NCBI GenBank assembly: GCA_002413265.1 | Contig: DHWR01000058.1 | Coordinates: 18,362 to 35,133 of the forward strand | Origin: Chloroflexi bacterium UBA5177 | GTDB taxonomy: Bacteria; Chloroflexota; UBA5177 | Direction: 5' to 3' | DNA: 16,772 bases | Shown here: positions 6,387-14,445 of the stretch, piece by piece | Position numbering within the stretch: position 1 is the stretch's first letter | Layout: each line of letters starts with the position of its first letter | Made by a program: the position numbers and the translations under genes | The notes under the pieces: model-generated | Told to the model about the DNA's origin: nothing | Database searches by the model: none | Seen by the model: the letters and a program-made list of their open reading frames with translations, nothing else

Positions 6387-8414
6387 ATGAAGGAGTACCC
6401 GACAGACCGCATCCGCAATGTGGCGGTGGCCTCCCACCAGGGTTCGGGGAAGACGTCCTTGGTCGAAGCCATGGCATTCACGGCAGGACACACCACCCGC
6501 ATGGGCAAGGTGGAAGAGGGCAACACGGTATCCGATTGGGATCCAGATGAAGTCAAGCACCACATCTCCATAAATGCGACGGTGGTTCCCATTGAGTGGA
6601 AGGGCTACAAGCTCAACCTGATAGACACACCCGGCTATGCCGATTTCGTGGGCGAGGTGCACGAGGCGTTGCGCGTCGCCGATGCGGTCCTATTCGTCGT
6701 CTCCGCAGTTGACGGACTCCAGGTGGGGACTGAGATGACCTGGCAGTTGGCCGACGAGCGTGGGCTGGCCAAGCTGGTCCAGATCAACAAGATGGAGCGA
6801 GAGAATGCGGACTTCGACGGCGTTGTCGCTCAACTTCGGGAGCGTTTTGGTAGCCGCGTAGTCCCGGTGGAGGTGCCGATCGGGCAGGAGTCAAACTTCA
6901 AAGGAGTCGTCGACGTTCTGCGAGGCAAGGCGTATTCATATGAGGGCGGAAAGGCCGCCGAAATGGCCATTCCCGCGGAGCTCACCGAGCAAATGGATCA
7001 GTATCGGCAGCAGTTAGTCGAATCGATCTGCGAAACGGACGAAGAGCTGATGAACAAGTACTTCGAGGACGCGGAGCTCTCGAATGACGAGTTGATCGCA
7101 GCTCTTCATGGAGCCACCGCTCGCGGCGAAATTGTGCCCGTCGGTTGCGGTTCCGCTACCACTAACATGGGTGCTTCCGAGCTCATGGATGCGCTGATTA
7201 GTTACGTTCCCAGCCCGGCGGAAACATCGGACGGATTAAATGGCCAAACTGCTGCCTTTGTATTCAAGACAATCGCCGATCCGTACGTCGGGAAACTTTC
7301 GTATTTCCGGGTGTATGGCGGCGCCATCAAGCCGGACTCTCACGTCTGGAATGCGAACCGCAGTCACGACGAACACATCGGCCCCGTGCTGCTCACACGC
7401 GGCAAACATCAAGAAAACGTCGCGCAGGTGTCGGCGGGCGACATCGGCGCCGTGGCAAAACTACACGACACCCACACTGGGGACACGCTTACCTCGAAGG
7501 ACAAACCGATTACCCTCGACGGAATCTCGTTTCCATCTCCTGCCTTCTCCGCGTCCGTGGTAGCTCAAACCAAGGCGGATCTGGACAAGCTAGGCCAGGC
7601 GCTGGCAAGGATATGTGAGGAAGACCCTACGCTTCACGTGGATAGAGATTCCGAGTCGGCGGAAACTATTCTGTCGGGCATCGGAGAGTCTCACCTGCAG
7701 ATCACCGTGGAGCGGCTCAAGCGCAAGTTTGGTGTCAATATCGAGCTCGGCGAGCCGAAGGTGCCGTACCGAGAAGCCATAACCGCCTCGGCAAAAGCCG
7801 AAGGTAGGCACAAGAAGCAGACTGGCGGCCGCGGACAGTTCGGCGATGTATGGGTCGCGTTCGAACCGTACCCCGAAGGGACCTTCGAATTCGTGAACAA
7901 GATCGTCGGCGGTGCGGTTCCGAAGCAGTACATTCCCGCGGTGGAAAAAGGCATCCAGGAGTCGATGCAGAAGGGTCCGCTCGCGGGTTACCCCGTCATT
8001 CACGTTCGCGCCACGCTATACGACGGCAAGTATCACGACGTTGACTCTTCGGAGATGGCTTTTAAGATTGCCGGCTCTCTAGCCTTCAAAGAGGGCATGA
8101 TGAAGTCGAACCCGGTGCTTCTAGAGCCTGTAATGAACGTTGAGGTCGTGGTTCCCGAAGCCTACATGGGCGACGTGATTGGAGACCTGAATTCCCGTCG
8201 GGCTCGTGTGCTGGGAATGGAGCCTATCGGCGGCGGTAGACAGCGGGTGATGGCTCACGCACCAATGTCCGAGATGCAGCACTACGCAACTGTCCTACGA
8301 TCCATCACACAGGGAAGAGGGGTCTTCACGATGAGTCTGCTCCAGTACGAGCAGGTGCCTCCTCACGAGGCGCAGAAGATCATCGATGCGCACGAGAAGA
8401 TCCGGAAGGACTGA
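6387..8414 (+). CDS. Elongation factor G-like GTPase (EF-G2 subfamily)
   Basis: About 675 residues with EF-G domain order: G domain, domain II from about 290, then domains III, IV and V. Domain IV keeps the KKQTGGRGQFGDV motif, so ribosome binding is plausible. The G domain differs from translocating EF-G. The P-loop is SHQGSGKT (16-23) instead of GHVDAGKT; the DTPG motif continues DTPGYADF (80-87) with Tyr where EF-G has the catalytic His; and the guanine-specificity motif reads NKME (134-137) instead of NKMD. The first two changes are typical of EF-G-like paralogues, whose cellular role is not settled. The start is taken as ATG 6387 because GAGGG lies five to six bases upstream. ATG 6375 is in frame with a weaker site. 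The main fusA is presumably elsewhere, as no rpsL, rpsG or tuf is adjacent. Confidence 0.92.
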   Translation: MKEYPTDRIRNVAVASHQGSGKTSLVEAMAFTAGHTTRMGKVEEGNTVSDWDPDEVKHHISINATVVPIEWKGYKLNLIDTPGYADFVGEVHEALRVADAVLFVVSAVDGLQVGTEMTWQLADERGLAKLVQINKMERENADFDGVVAQLRERFGSRVVPVEVPIGQESNFKGVVDVLRGKAYSYEGGKAAEMAIPAELTEQMDQYRQQLVESICETDEELMNKYFEDAELSNDELIAALHGATARGEIVPVGCGSATTNMGASELMDALISYVPSPAETSDGLNGQTAAFVFKTIADPYVGKLSYFRVYGGAIKPDSHVWNANRSHDEHIGPVLLTRGKHQENVAQVSAGDIGAVAKLHDTHTGDTLTSKDKPITLDGISFPSPAFSASVVAQTKADLDKLGQALARICEEDPTLHVDRDSESAETILSGIGESHLQITVERLKRKFGVNIELGEPKVPYREAITASAKAEGRHKKQTGGRGQFGDVWVAFEPYPEGTFEFVNKIVGGAVPKQYIPAVEKGIQESMQKGPLAGYPVIHVRATLYDGKYHDVDSSEMAFKIAGSLAFKEGMMKSNPVLLEPVMNVEVVVPEAYMGDVIGDLNSRRARVLGMEPIGGGRQRVMAHAPMSEMQHYATVLRSITQGRGVFTMSLLQYEQVPPHEAQKIIDAHEKIRKD

Positions 8415-8417
8415 TCG

Positions 8418-8452
8418 CGCCTAGCCTCGGTAAATCGTCTGTCCGCTAGGCG
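8418..8452 (+). terminator. Inverted repeat after the EF-G-like gene (possible terminator)
   Basis: CGCCTAGC (8418-8425) and GCTAGGCG (8445-8452) form a perfect 8-bp stem around a 19-base loop, starting four bases after the stop codon. There is no T tract after it, so it is not a classical intrinsic terminator. It may stabilise the 3' end, or end transcription by another route. Confidence 0.4.
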
Positions 8453-8489
8453 TGAACCAGCCTCCGGGGAGAAGATTAACCCTGCGGAG

Positions 8490-8495
8490 TATAAT
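8490..8495 (+). promoter_or_regulatory. -10 element upstream of the DUF72-queG pair
   Basis: TATAAT is a perfect -10 placed 33 bases before the DUF72 start codon. No recognisable -35 is seen 16-18 bases upstream. It is the likely promoter for the DUF72 and queG genes together. Confidence 0.5.
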
Positions 8496-8527
8496 AGAAC
8501 AGATGTCTCAAGTGGCGGGAGGCGGAT

Positions 8528-9445
8528 TTGGCTAAGATTCTTATAGGAACGGCTTCCTGGACGGATCCGACACTGCTGGCCACCGACTGGTACCCGACAG
8601 AGGCAACCAACGCCGAGGACCGGCTTCGCTATTACGCCTCCCAGTTTTCGCTTGTTGAAGTAGACAGCAGCTACTACGGATTACCCGCGGAGCAGACGGC
8701 AATCCTGTGGGCCGAGCGTACTCCGCCCAATTTCACCTTCGACTTCAAAGCCTTCAGGCTCTTCACAGGACACCCGACGCCACTAAAAGTCCTGCCCAAG
8801 GCCGTCCGTGAAAGCCTTCCTAACGAATTGAAAGGGAAGTCCAGCGTCTACTCGAAAGACTTGCCGAACGGGATGGTCGACGAGATGTGGGACATGTATC
8901 GGCAAGCGCTGATGCCGGTGCACAGCGCGGGCAAGCTGGGAGCCATTTTTTTGCAGTTTCCGAAATGGATCTTCCTTGGCCGTGACAGCCTGGAAATGCT
9001 GGAAGCGGCTCGGCGTCGGCTTCCCGACTACGCAATTGCAGTCGAGTTTCGAAATCCCAACTGGTTCTCTGAAAAGAACCGTCAGAGGACCTTCGACTTT
9101 CTTCGCGATCAGGGGATCGCCTATACGTCAATTGATGGGCCTCAAGGAACATCAGCGAGCGTCCCGCCAATCGCCGAGGCTACCACCGATTTTTCCGTGG
9201 TCCGTTTTCACGGCCGGCGGGTCGAGACCTGGGACAAACCGGGGGTCGGAGTCGCGGAGAGGTTTAAATACCTTTACAACGAGGATGAGCTGCGCGAGTG
9301 GGTGCCCAAGATCGAGCACCTGGCCAAGGAGACGAAAGAAGTCCACGTCCTCATGAATAACTGCTACGCCGACTACGGAGTGCGGAACGCAAAGCAGCTC
9401 GAAGCGTTGCTTCAAATCACCCCTGCAACCATCGGTGCAAGCTGA
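8528..9445 (+). CDS. DUF72 (YecE-like) TIM-barrel protein
   Basis: 305 residues, matching the usual size of the family. DUF72 proteins have a TIM-barrel fold and no firmly assigned reaction. Family signatures seen: IGTASWTDP near the N-terminus, RLRYYASQF and VEVDSSYYGLP (about 33-54), FDFKAFRLFTGH (about 70-81), GAIFLQFP in the middle, AVEFRNPNWF, VVRFHGR, and the C-terminal MNNCYADYGVRNAKQL, which resembles the family's NN-hallmark strand. The start is TTG 8528, five bases after GGGAGG. The stop overlaps the probable queG start by three bases, so the two are likely co-translated. No signal peptide or membrane segment is visible, so the protein is presumably cytosolic. Confidence 0.9.
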   Translation: MAKILIGTASWTDPTLLATDWYPTEATNAEDRLRYYASQFSLVEVDSSYYGLPAEQTAILWAERTPPNFTFDFKAFRLFTGHPTPLKVLPKAVRESLPNELKGKSSVYSKDLPNGMVDEMWDMYRQALMPVHSAGKLGAIFLQFPKWIFLGRDSLEMLEAARRRLPDYAIAVEFRNPNWFSEKNRQRTFDFLRDQGIAYTSIDGPQGTSASVPPIAEATTDFSVVRFHGRRVETWDKPGVGVAERFKYLYNEDELREWVPKIEHLAKETKEVHVLMNNCYADYGVRNAKQLEALLQITPATIGAS

Positions 9446-10668
9446 ACACCTCGCCCTATGACCTCTCAGCAAGAGCAAAAGCGCTGGGTAGGGAGGCCGG
9501 CTTTGATCTGGTTCGGATCACTGCCGCAACTCTTCTGAGCCCTGAGCTGGACACATACCGGCAATGGATCGAGCAGGGTCGTCAGGGCGATATGCGCTGG
9601 ATCACCCAGCAGCACGCCGCCCGGTCCGCCGATCCGTCAAGTGTGTTGCCGGACGCAAAGAGCGTGATCTGCGTGGGTATGCGCTATTGGGACGGATTGC
9701 GCCCTACTGACACTGCGAACACGGGCAGGATCGCCCGCTATTCGTGGGGGAGGGATTACCACGCGGTGCTGGGGAAGCGTCTCGAGGAGTTCACGCGAAA
9801 GCTCGTGGAAGAAGTTGGCGGCAGCCACAAATGGTACGTCGATACCGGACCGCTAATGGACAAGGCTCTTGCTTCACGCGCGGGGCTTGGCTGGTACGGA
9901 AAAAACACGAACATCCTGTCGACGGAGTTCGGTTCGTGGATCTTGCTCGGAGAGATTGTCACGACGCTCGAGATCGAGGCCGATCGCCCGCTGCAGCGGG
10001 ATTGCGGCGGCTGCCGCCTCTGCGTTGTCGCGTGCCCGACCGGCGCACTGGGGCCGGACTACTCAATCGATAGCCGGAAGTGCATCTCGTACCTCACGAT
10101 CGAGCATCGAGAACCCATTCCCGTCGAATACCGACCACTGATCGGTTCGTGGGTGTTTGGGTGCGACATCTGCCAGGACGTGTGTCCACCGTCAATGGAA
10201 CCTCATCTGAAGAGCAGTCGGGATCGCCACGCCTGGGCAGCGGAAGTGAAGAGCTATGTGAAAGGTGGAGATCCGATTTCGACTCCCTCAAGTGATGCCC
10301 ATGTCGGATCTGGAGCGCCCACGGACCTCAGATCCGGCGTCGATCTTGTTTGGCTGCTTCGCATGACCCACGAAGAGTACCTGAAAACGTTTCGCGACTC
10401 GTCAATTCGTCGCGCCAAGCCGTGGATGCTCAGGCGGAATGCAGCCGTCTGTCTCGGCAACGTAGGCACGCGAATGGCCGATGAGCCCCTGATCCAGGCA
10501 CTTGAGGAAGACGAAGAACCCGTGGTGCGAGGCCATGCTGCCTGGAGCCTCGGACGCCTCGCTAATCGGAAAGTGACTCCGTTGCCGGTGGCCGCGCTTG
10601 TTTCCGCACTGTCCAAGGAGAGGGATCCGCTCGTCCGGGAAGAGATACGAGCCGTGCTTCCCGGTTAG
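9442..10668 (+). CDS. queG: Epoxyqueuosine reductase QueG with C-terminal HEAT-like repeats
   Basis: About 408 residues. QueG is a cobalamin- and iron-sulfur-dependent enzyme that reduces epoxyqueuosine to queuosine in tRNA, the last step of queuosine synthesis. In the numbering from CTG 9442: VDTGP carries Asp134, the position of the proposed proton donor; GLGWYGKN (148-155) is the cobalamin-pocket motif; CGGCRLCVVACP (188-199) and CDICQDVCP (241-249), with Cys214, supply ligands for two 4Fe-4S clusters. The region from about 320 onward has two or three HEAT-like repeats. The first ATG, at 9592, would delete about 50 residues that fit the family (SARAKALGREAGFDLVRIT and GRQGDM). Upstream to the stop at 9358-9360 there is no ATG, GTG or TTG in frame. 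CTG in the CTGA overlap with the DUF72 stop is the best start. Confidence 0.9.
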   Translation: MNTSPYDLSARAKALGREAGFDLVRITAATLLSPELDTYRQWIEQGRQGDMRWITQQHAARSADPSSVLPDAKSVICVGMRYWDGLRPTDTANTGRIARYSWGRDYHAVLGKRLEEFTRKLVEEVGGSHKWYVDTGPLMDKALASRAGLGWYGKNTNILSTEFGSWILLGEIVTTLEIEADRPLQRDCGGCRLCVVACPTGALGPDYSIDSRKCISYLTIEHREPIPVEYRPLIGSWVFGCDICQDVCPPSMEPHLKSSRDRHAWAAEVKSYVKGGDPISTPSSDAHVGSGAPTDLRSGVDLVWLLRMTHEEYLKTFRDSSIRRAKPWMLRRNAAVCLGNVGTRMADEPLIQALEEDEEPVVRGHAAWSLGRLANRKVTPLPVAALVSALSKERDPLVREEIRAVLPG

Positions 10669-10697
10669 TCCCAGCAGTATGATTCCGCGGCTTTCGA

Positions 10698-11900
10698 TTA
10701 AGTTGCGGGAACTGCTTCTCCGATGAGCCCTAACGTGCGTCCGACCGACTCGAAGGCATCTAGCGCCGCATCCAGATCTTGTCTGGAGTGGGTCGCCGTA
10801 ACGATTGTTCGCACGCGCGACTTTGCATCCGGAACGATGGGGAAACCAATTCCCTGCGCAAACACGCCGGCAGCAAAAAGCCGGTCGCTCAGCTCCATGG
10901 CCCGCTTTCCGCTGCCCGCGATAACGGGCGTTATAGGGCTTTGACTGTGGCCCGTGTCGAAGCCCAAACGCTCGAGTCCGGACTTGAAATGGCGCGTGTT
11001 TTCCCACAGACGATCGATGAGCTCCGGCTCATCCAGAAGTACATCTATCGCAGCACTGCAAGCCGCGGCCACAGCTGGAGGATGGCTGGTACTGAAGAGG
11101 AAGGGACGACCTTTGTGGATGAGCAGGTCGCGCAGGCTCTGAGTAGATGCCACGTAACCACCGAGCACACCGACGGCTTTTGATAGGGTCCCGACCTGGA
11201 CGTGCACTCGGCCGTTTAGACCGAAGTGGTCGATCGTGCCACGGCCATTGCGGCCGAACACGCCACTCGCGTGTGCATCGTCGACGTAGACCATCGCTCC
11301 ATATCGCTCAGCAAGCTCGACGATTTCCGGCAGCCGTGCAACGTCTCCGTCCATGCTGAAAACGCCGTCGGTGACTACCAGACGTCTGCGCGCTCCCTGC
11401 GTTTCCTTCAGTGCAGATTCGAGCGCGTCCATATCGGAATGGCCCCAGATTTTTCTCTGCGCCTTGGTCAGGCGAATTCCGTCGATGATGCTTGCATGAT
11501 TCAGCTCATCGCTCAGAACCGCGTCGCCATCCTCGACCAGTACGGGAATGATACCGCTGTTACAGGTGAACCCAGACTGAAAGACGAGGGCCGCTTCGGT
11601 CCGTTTGAACGCCGCGAGTTTCTGCTCCAGCTCCTCGTGCACACTCATCGTGCCGGCGACTGCCCTGACAGAGCCGGACCCGGCGCCCAGTTCTCTGGTT
11701 GCGACTAACGCCGCATCGACAATTCTCGGATGAGTGGTCAGGCCAAGATAGTTGTTGGAGGAGAGATTGATGACCTCCTTGCCGTCAAAGACGGCCCGAG
11801 GCAGTTGGGGTCCCGAAAGATCTCGCAAAGGGCGAAATAGTCCTGTCTCTCGGAGAGCATCGATCTCGCCGTCAATCCATTCCATGCCATCAAGGGTCAT
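10698..11900 (-). CDS. kbl: 2-amino-3-ketobutyrate coenzyme A ligase (glycine C-acetyltransferase)
   Basis: 400 residues, alpha-oxoamine synthase family of fold type I PLP enzymes. It cleaves 2-amino-3-ketobutyrate with CoA to glycine and acetyl-CoA, the second step of threonine catabolism. Seen: NNYLGL (49-54), GAGSGSVRAVAGT (72-84), NHASIIDGIRL with His135, VDDAHASGVFG (206-216) with the PLP-contacting Asp and His, and GTLSKAVG with the PLP lysine at 241. 8-amino-7-oxononanoate synthase and serine palmitoyltransferase share these motifs. The threonine dehydrogenase immediately upstream makes Kbl the better call. The start ATG 11900 lies seven bases after GGAGG. It follows tdh by 31 bases and is convergent with queG, 29 bases apart with no clear terminator hairpin between them. 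Confidence 0.9.
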   Translation of the reverse strand: MTLDGMEWIDGEIDALRETGLFRPLRDLSGPQLPRAVFDGKEVINLSSNNYLGLTTHPRIVDAALVATRELGAGSGSVRAVAGTMSVHEELEQKLAAFKRTEAALVFQSGFTCNSGIIPVLVEDGDAVLSDELNHASIIDGIRLTKAQRKIWGHSDMDALESALKETQGARRRLVVTDGVFSMDGDVARLPEIVELAERYGAMVYVDDAHASGVFGRNGRGTIDHFGLNGRVHVQVGTLSKAVGVLGGYVASTQSLRDLLIHKGRPFLFSTSHPPAVAAACSAAIDVLLDEPELIDRLWENTRHFKSGLERLGFDTGHSQSPITPVIAGSGKRAMELSDRLFAAGVFAQGIGFPIVPDAKSRVRTIVTATHSRQDLDAALDAFESVGRTLGLIGEAVPAT

Positions 11901-11931
11901 GCCATTTCCTCCACGTTCCCAGCTTGCCTAC

Positions 11932-13047
11932 TCAATTGTCGGATAGACCTGGCGGACGTAGGACCACCTTTCCAGATTGACCTGACCGCACCAGCTCAAA
12001 CGCATCCTCGAAGTTTTCCAGAGGCATGCGATGCGTGATGGCCGTTGACAGGTCCATCCCGGATTCGAGAAACCCTCGAGTCTGGAACCAGGTCTGCCAT
12101 ATTCGCCTGCCAGAAATTCCTTGAACCGTGGCGCCTTTGAAGATCACACCGTCGGCGAGGTCTACCTCGAGCGGCTCCGACGGAATGCCAAGGAGGGAGA
12201 CGTACCCTCCGAAGCGCAAGGCCTGCAGTCCCTGACTAATAGCTTGAGGACTCCCGGACATTTCTAGGACTACATCAGCGCCCTCGCCGCCGGTCTCCTC
12301 TCTAATGCTCTCGACGACGTCTTCGGTCTTCGGATCGATGACCACGTGTGACCCCATCGCGAGTGCCAGCTCGCGCCGATAGTCGCTAGGCTCCACGGTC
12401 ATGATGCGCTTTGCACCGGAGGCACGCGATATCGGTACGGCGAACAGTCCGATGGGCCCCGCTCCAAAAATCGCTACAGTCGAACCGGCAATTGGAGCGG
12501 AGAGAGCCGCATGAACGGCATTGCCCATCGGCTCCTGAATCGTGGCGATCTCAGGCGGGAACCTGCGTTCCGTGGGCCAGGCGTTCTGCCATGGGATGGC
12601 TACATATTGGGCGAAGGCGCCAGGTCGATCTACTCCTATGATTTGCACCTGCCGGCAGATGTGCTGTAGACCGTGCGTGCATTCGTAGCAGCTGCCACAA
12701 GCCACGTGGCTCTCTGCGGCGACGTAGCTACCCAGGAAGGTCGACGGAACCTCGGCGCCGACCGCGACGACGTCTCCCGCGAACTCGTGTCCGAAAACGA
12801 GCGGAGGATGCACCCGTCCTTGAGCCCACCGGTCCCACAGGTAAATGTGCAGGTCCGTGCCGCAGATAGAAGCTGCCCGAACTCGGATGAGAACCTCAGA
12901 CGGCCCAACCGGCGGCACCGGCACGGTCTCCAGCGTCGCCCCTGGTGAAGAGGACGCCTTTAGTAGAGCGGTCATCTCTCGTGGAACCGCCTCTAACTGG
13001 CGGATCGAGCTGGGAATGGGCTCCTCGACCATTGGTGTCGAGCGCAT
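11932..13047 (-). CDS. tdh: L-threonine 3-dehydrogenase (zinc-dependent MDR family)
   Basis: About 371 residues from ATG 13047. It oxidises L-threonine with NAD to 2-amino-3-ketobutyrate, which the next gene's product cleaves. Seen: CGTDLHIYLWDRWAQ (62-76), the Tdh signature with catalytic-zinc Cys62; GHE (86-88), also catalytic zinc; four structural-zinc cysteines at 117, 120, 123 and 131; and GAGPIG (195-200) of the NAD-binding Rossmann fold. Start choice: ATG 13047 has GGAG six bases upstream. An in-frame ATG at 12972 gives 346 residues, closer to the family norm, but has no well-spaced site. A GTG at 13092 would add Gly/Ala/Ser codons across a GC-rich hairpin and looks wrong. The first 25 residues are therefore an uncertain extension. 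Confidence 0.9.
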   Translation of the reverse strand: MRSTPMVEEPIPSSIRQLEAVPREMTALLKASSSPGATLETVPVPPVGPSEVLIRVRAASICGTDLHIYLWDRWAQGRVHPPLVFGHEFAGDVVAVGAEVPSTFLGSYVAAESHVACGSCYECTHGLQHICRQVQIIGVDRPGAFAQYVAIPWQNAWPTERRFPPEIATIQEPMGNAVHAALSAPIAGSTVAIFGAGPIGLFAVPISRASGAKRIMTVEPSDYRRELALAMGSHVVIDPKTEDVVESIREETGGEGADVVLEMSGSPQAISQGLQALRFGGYVSLLGIPSEPLEVDLADGVIFKGATVQGISGRRIWQTWFQTRGFLESGMDLSTAITHRMPLENFEDAFELVRSGQSGKVVLRPPGLSDN

Positions 13048-13065
13048 TGACAACTCCGATTCCCC

Positions 13066-13104
13066 CGCGGCGCTGCCGGCCGCGCTACCCACGCCCTCAC
13101 TATA
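13066..13104 (-). promoter_or_regulatory. Candidate -10 and GC hairpin between hpt and tdh
   Basis: Reading leftward, TATAGT (13104-13099) matches five of six -10 bases, with only a weak -35. It is followed by CGCGGC (13084-13079) and GCCGCG (13071-13066), a 6-bp stem with a 7-base loop, just before the GGAG that precedes the preferred tdh start. It could be an internal promoter, an intercistronic RNA hairpin, or both. No T tract follows. Confidence 0.3.
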
Positions 13105-13119
13105 CCGAGGCAGAGGTTC

Positions 13120-13656
13120 CTAAACAGGACGAGCTACGTATATTGCCGGAAGATTTCTGTACCCCTCGTTGTAGTCGAGCCCATAGCCCAAAACAAAGGC
13201 ATTCGGAATCGTGAATCCGACGTATTCAATCTTGACGCGAAACTTTCGCGAACCCGGCTTGTCCAGAAGGGCGCAAAGGCTTACGGAGGCAGGGTTGTGA
13301 CTTGCCAGATGACGGCGTAGCCACGACGCGGTCAGGCCCGTGTCCACGATGTCCTCGACTAGGAGTACATCGGTTCCGGCTATCGGCATGTGGATGTCGC
13401 TGTGCAAGCGTACCTCGCCCGTCGACCCCGTTCCAGCGTAAGAAGAGGCCTGCAAGAAATCGAGGTGCGTGTGGACCGTGAGGTGCTTCAGCAAGTCGAT
13501 GGCAAAAAAGCAGGCTCCTTTGAGAACCACGATGACCGAGAGCGGGCGCTCCCTGTTCTCAAAATCCTGATTGATCTGGTGGGCAAGCTCTCGCACCTTG
13601 CTCTGGATCGCCTCCTGGGTTATCAGGGGCCTTTCCAGCTCGATCTCGTCAATCAC
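13120..13656 (-). CDS. hpt: Hypoxanthine phosphoribosyltransferase
   Basis: 178 residues, normal length. It salvages hypoxanthine (and often guanine) to IMP or GMP using PRPP, in the cytosol. The PRPP-binding motif VLLVEDIVDTGLT is at 97-109. VVLKGACFF (43-51) is the pyrophosphate loop, ASSYAGTGS (70-78) contains the flexible-loop Ser-Tyr pair, and the C-terminal VGFTIPNAFVLGYGLDYNEGYRNLP carries the purine-contact region. The start is GTG 13656, directly abutting the TAG of the lipoprotein gene with GGAAG upstream, so translation is probably coupled to it. tdh follows 72 bases downstream. Confidence 0.96.
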   Translation of the reverse strand: MIDEIELERPLITQEAIQSKVRELAHQINQDFENRERPLSVIVVLKGACFFAIDLLKHLTVHTHLDFLQASSYAGTGSTGEVRLHSDIHMPIAGTDVLLVEDIVDTGLTASWLRRHLASHNPASVSLCALLDKPGSRKFRVKIEYVGFTIPNAFVLGYGLDYNEGYRNLPAIYVARPV

Positions 13657-14445
13657 CTAAACTTCCACTTCGAAAAAGGTCTCCGCCATCTGAGCCGCTA
13701 AATCGCTGACAGACCAGGACCGCAGCACATATTGACCGGGCGTGAGCTTGCGGGTCGTAGTTCGGAACACGAAAGCCCCATGATTCGAGGACTTAGCCAT
13801 GCCCAGCACCAGGGGAGTCGCCGTCCCAACCGTCTGGTAGGCGACAAGCGCCAGCTTGAAATTTGGGATGAAGTGGTGTCCGCGGATGACCAGAGACTCG
13901 CCGTTCGACACGACCGTGGTCGAAACCTCCAACGTGGCGTGCGACGCGACGTTGTACGTGGCCGACGCGACCTGCCTGCCGTTTATTTCGGCGACCAGAG
14001 AGTACGTTCCCGGGGCCGACATGGGGACCGTGTAGGAGACGTCGATGTTCCCTCGAGGGCCCGTGTAAATCACCGTGTTGAGCTGCGACTTGTGGCCTTT
14101 TGGAGCCCAGACCATGTCGACCGGAACGCGTTTCGGAAGATTGCCACCGAGCAATCGCACGAAGCGGCTCACCGGAGGGCCGGATGATGGCTGCAAAAGA
14201 ATGTATGGGTGCGGCGGCGGAACAAATGGGGTAGAGGTTGATCGCAGCGTGTGAGCCGTTGGAAGCGTCGGCGGCACCGTCACTCGAACCACGAAACCGA
14301 CCTGACGAGTCGGCGTGGGCACGGCCGGGGGTCGCGAAATGGTAGGAGTAGGCGACGCCGAAGCGAATGCCGAACAGCCGACCAGTCCTCCGAAAGCCAT
14401 GCAGACCGCAGTTAGGAATCCGATACGTCGCGCGACTTCTCTCAC
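13657..14445 (-). CDS. Putative lipoprotein with two Ig/IPT-like beta domains
   Basis: 262 residues, function not recognised. The N-terminus is a lipoprotein signal: Arg residues at 2, 6 and 7, a hydrophobic core, and the lipobox LVGC with the modified cysteine at 24. A Pro/Thr/Ser-rich linker spans about 28-80. Two beta-rich segments follow, about 82-165 and 166-262. Each has an opening GG-N or GHHF turn, and each ends in a PGTYSLVA or PGQYVLRSW strand; this resembles Ig-like or IPT/TIG folds seen in surface proteins. It is therefore likely anchored to the outer face of the cytoplasmic membrane. The start is GTG 14445; an in-frame TGA lies close upstream. It abuts hpt with no gap and is divergent from the aminotransferase gene. 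Confidence 0.75.
   Translation of the reverse strand: MREVARRIGFLTAVCMAFGGLVGCSAFASASPTPTISRPPAVPTPTRQVGFVVRVTVPPTLPTAHTLRSTSTPFVPPPHPYILLQPSSGPPVSRFVRLLGGNLPKRVPVDMVWAPKGHKSQLNTVIYTGPRGNIDVSYTVPMSAPGTYSLVAEINGRQVASATYNVASHATLEVSTTVVSNGESLVIRGHHFIPNFKLALVAYQTVGTATPLVLGMAKSSNHGAFVFRTTTRKLTPGQYVLRSWSVSDLAAQMAETFFEVEV

Noticed and set aside
9458..9538. ATG at 9458 as a separate small gene or a frameshifted queG start
   Set aside because: It ends after about 26 codons in a different frame. The queG frame itself is open and family-like through this stretch, so no frameshift is needed.
9592..9594. ATG 9592 as the queG start
   Set aside because: It would remove about 50 residues that match the family N-terminus, and it has no well-placed ribosome site.
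10669..10697. Bidirectional terminator between convergent queG and kbl
   Set aside because: The 29-base gap contains no stem of useful length and no T tract on either strand.
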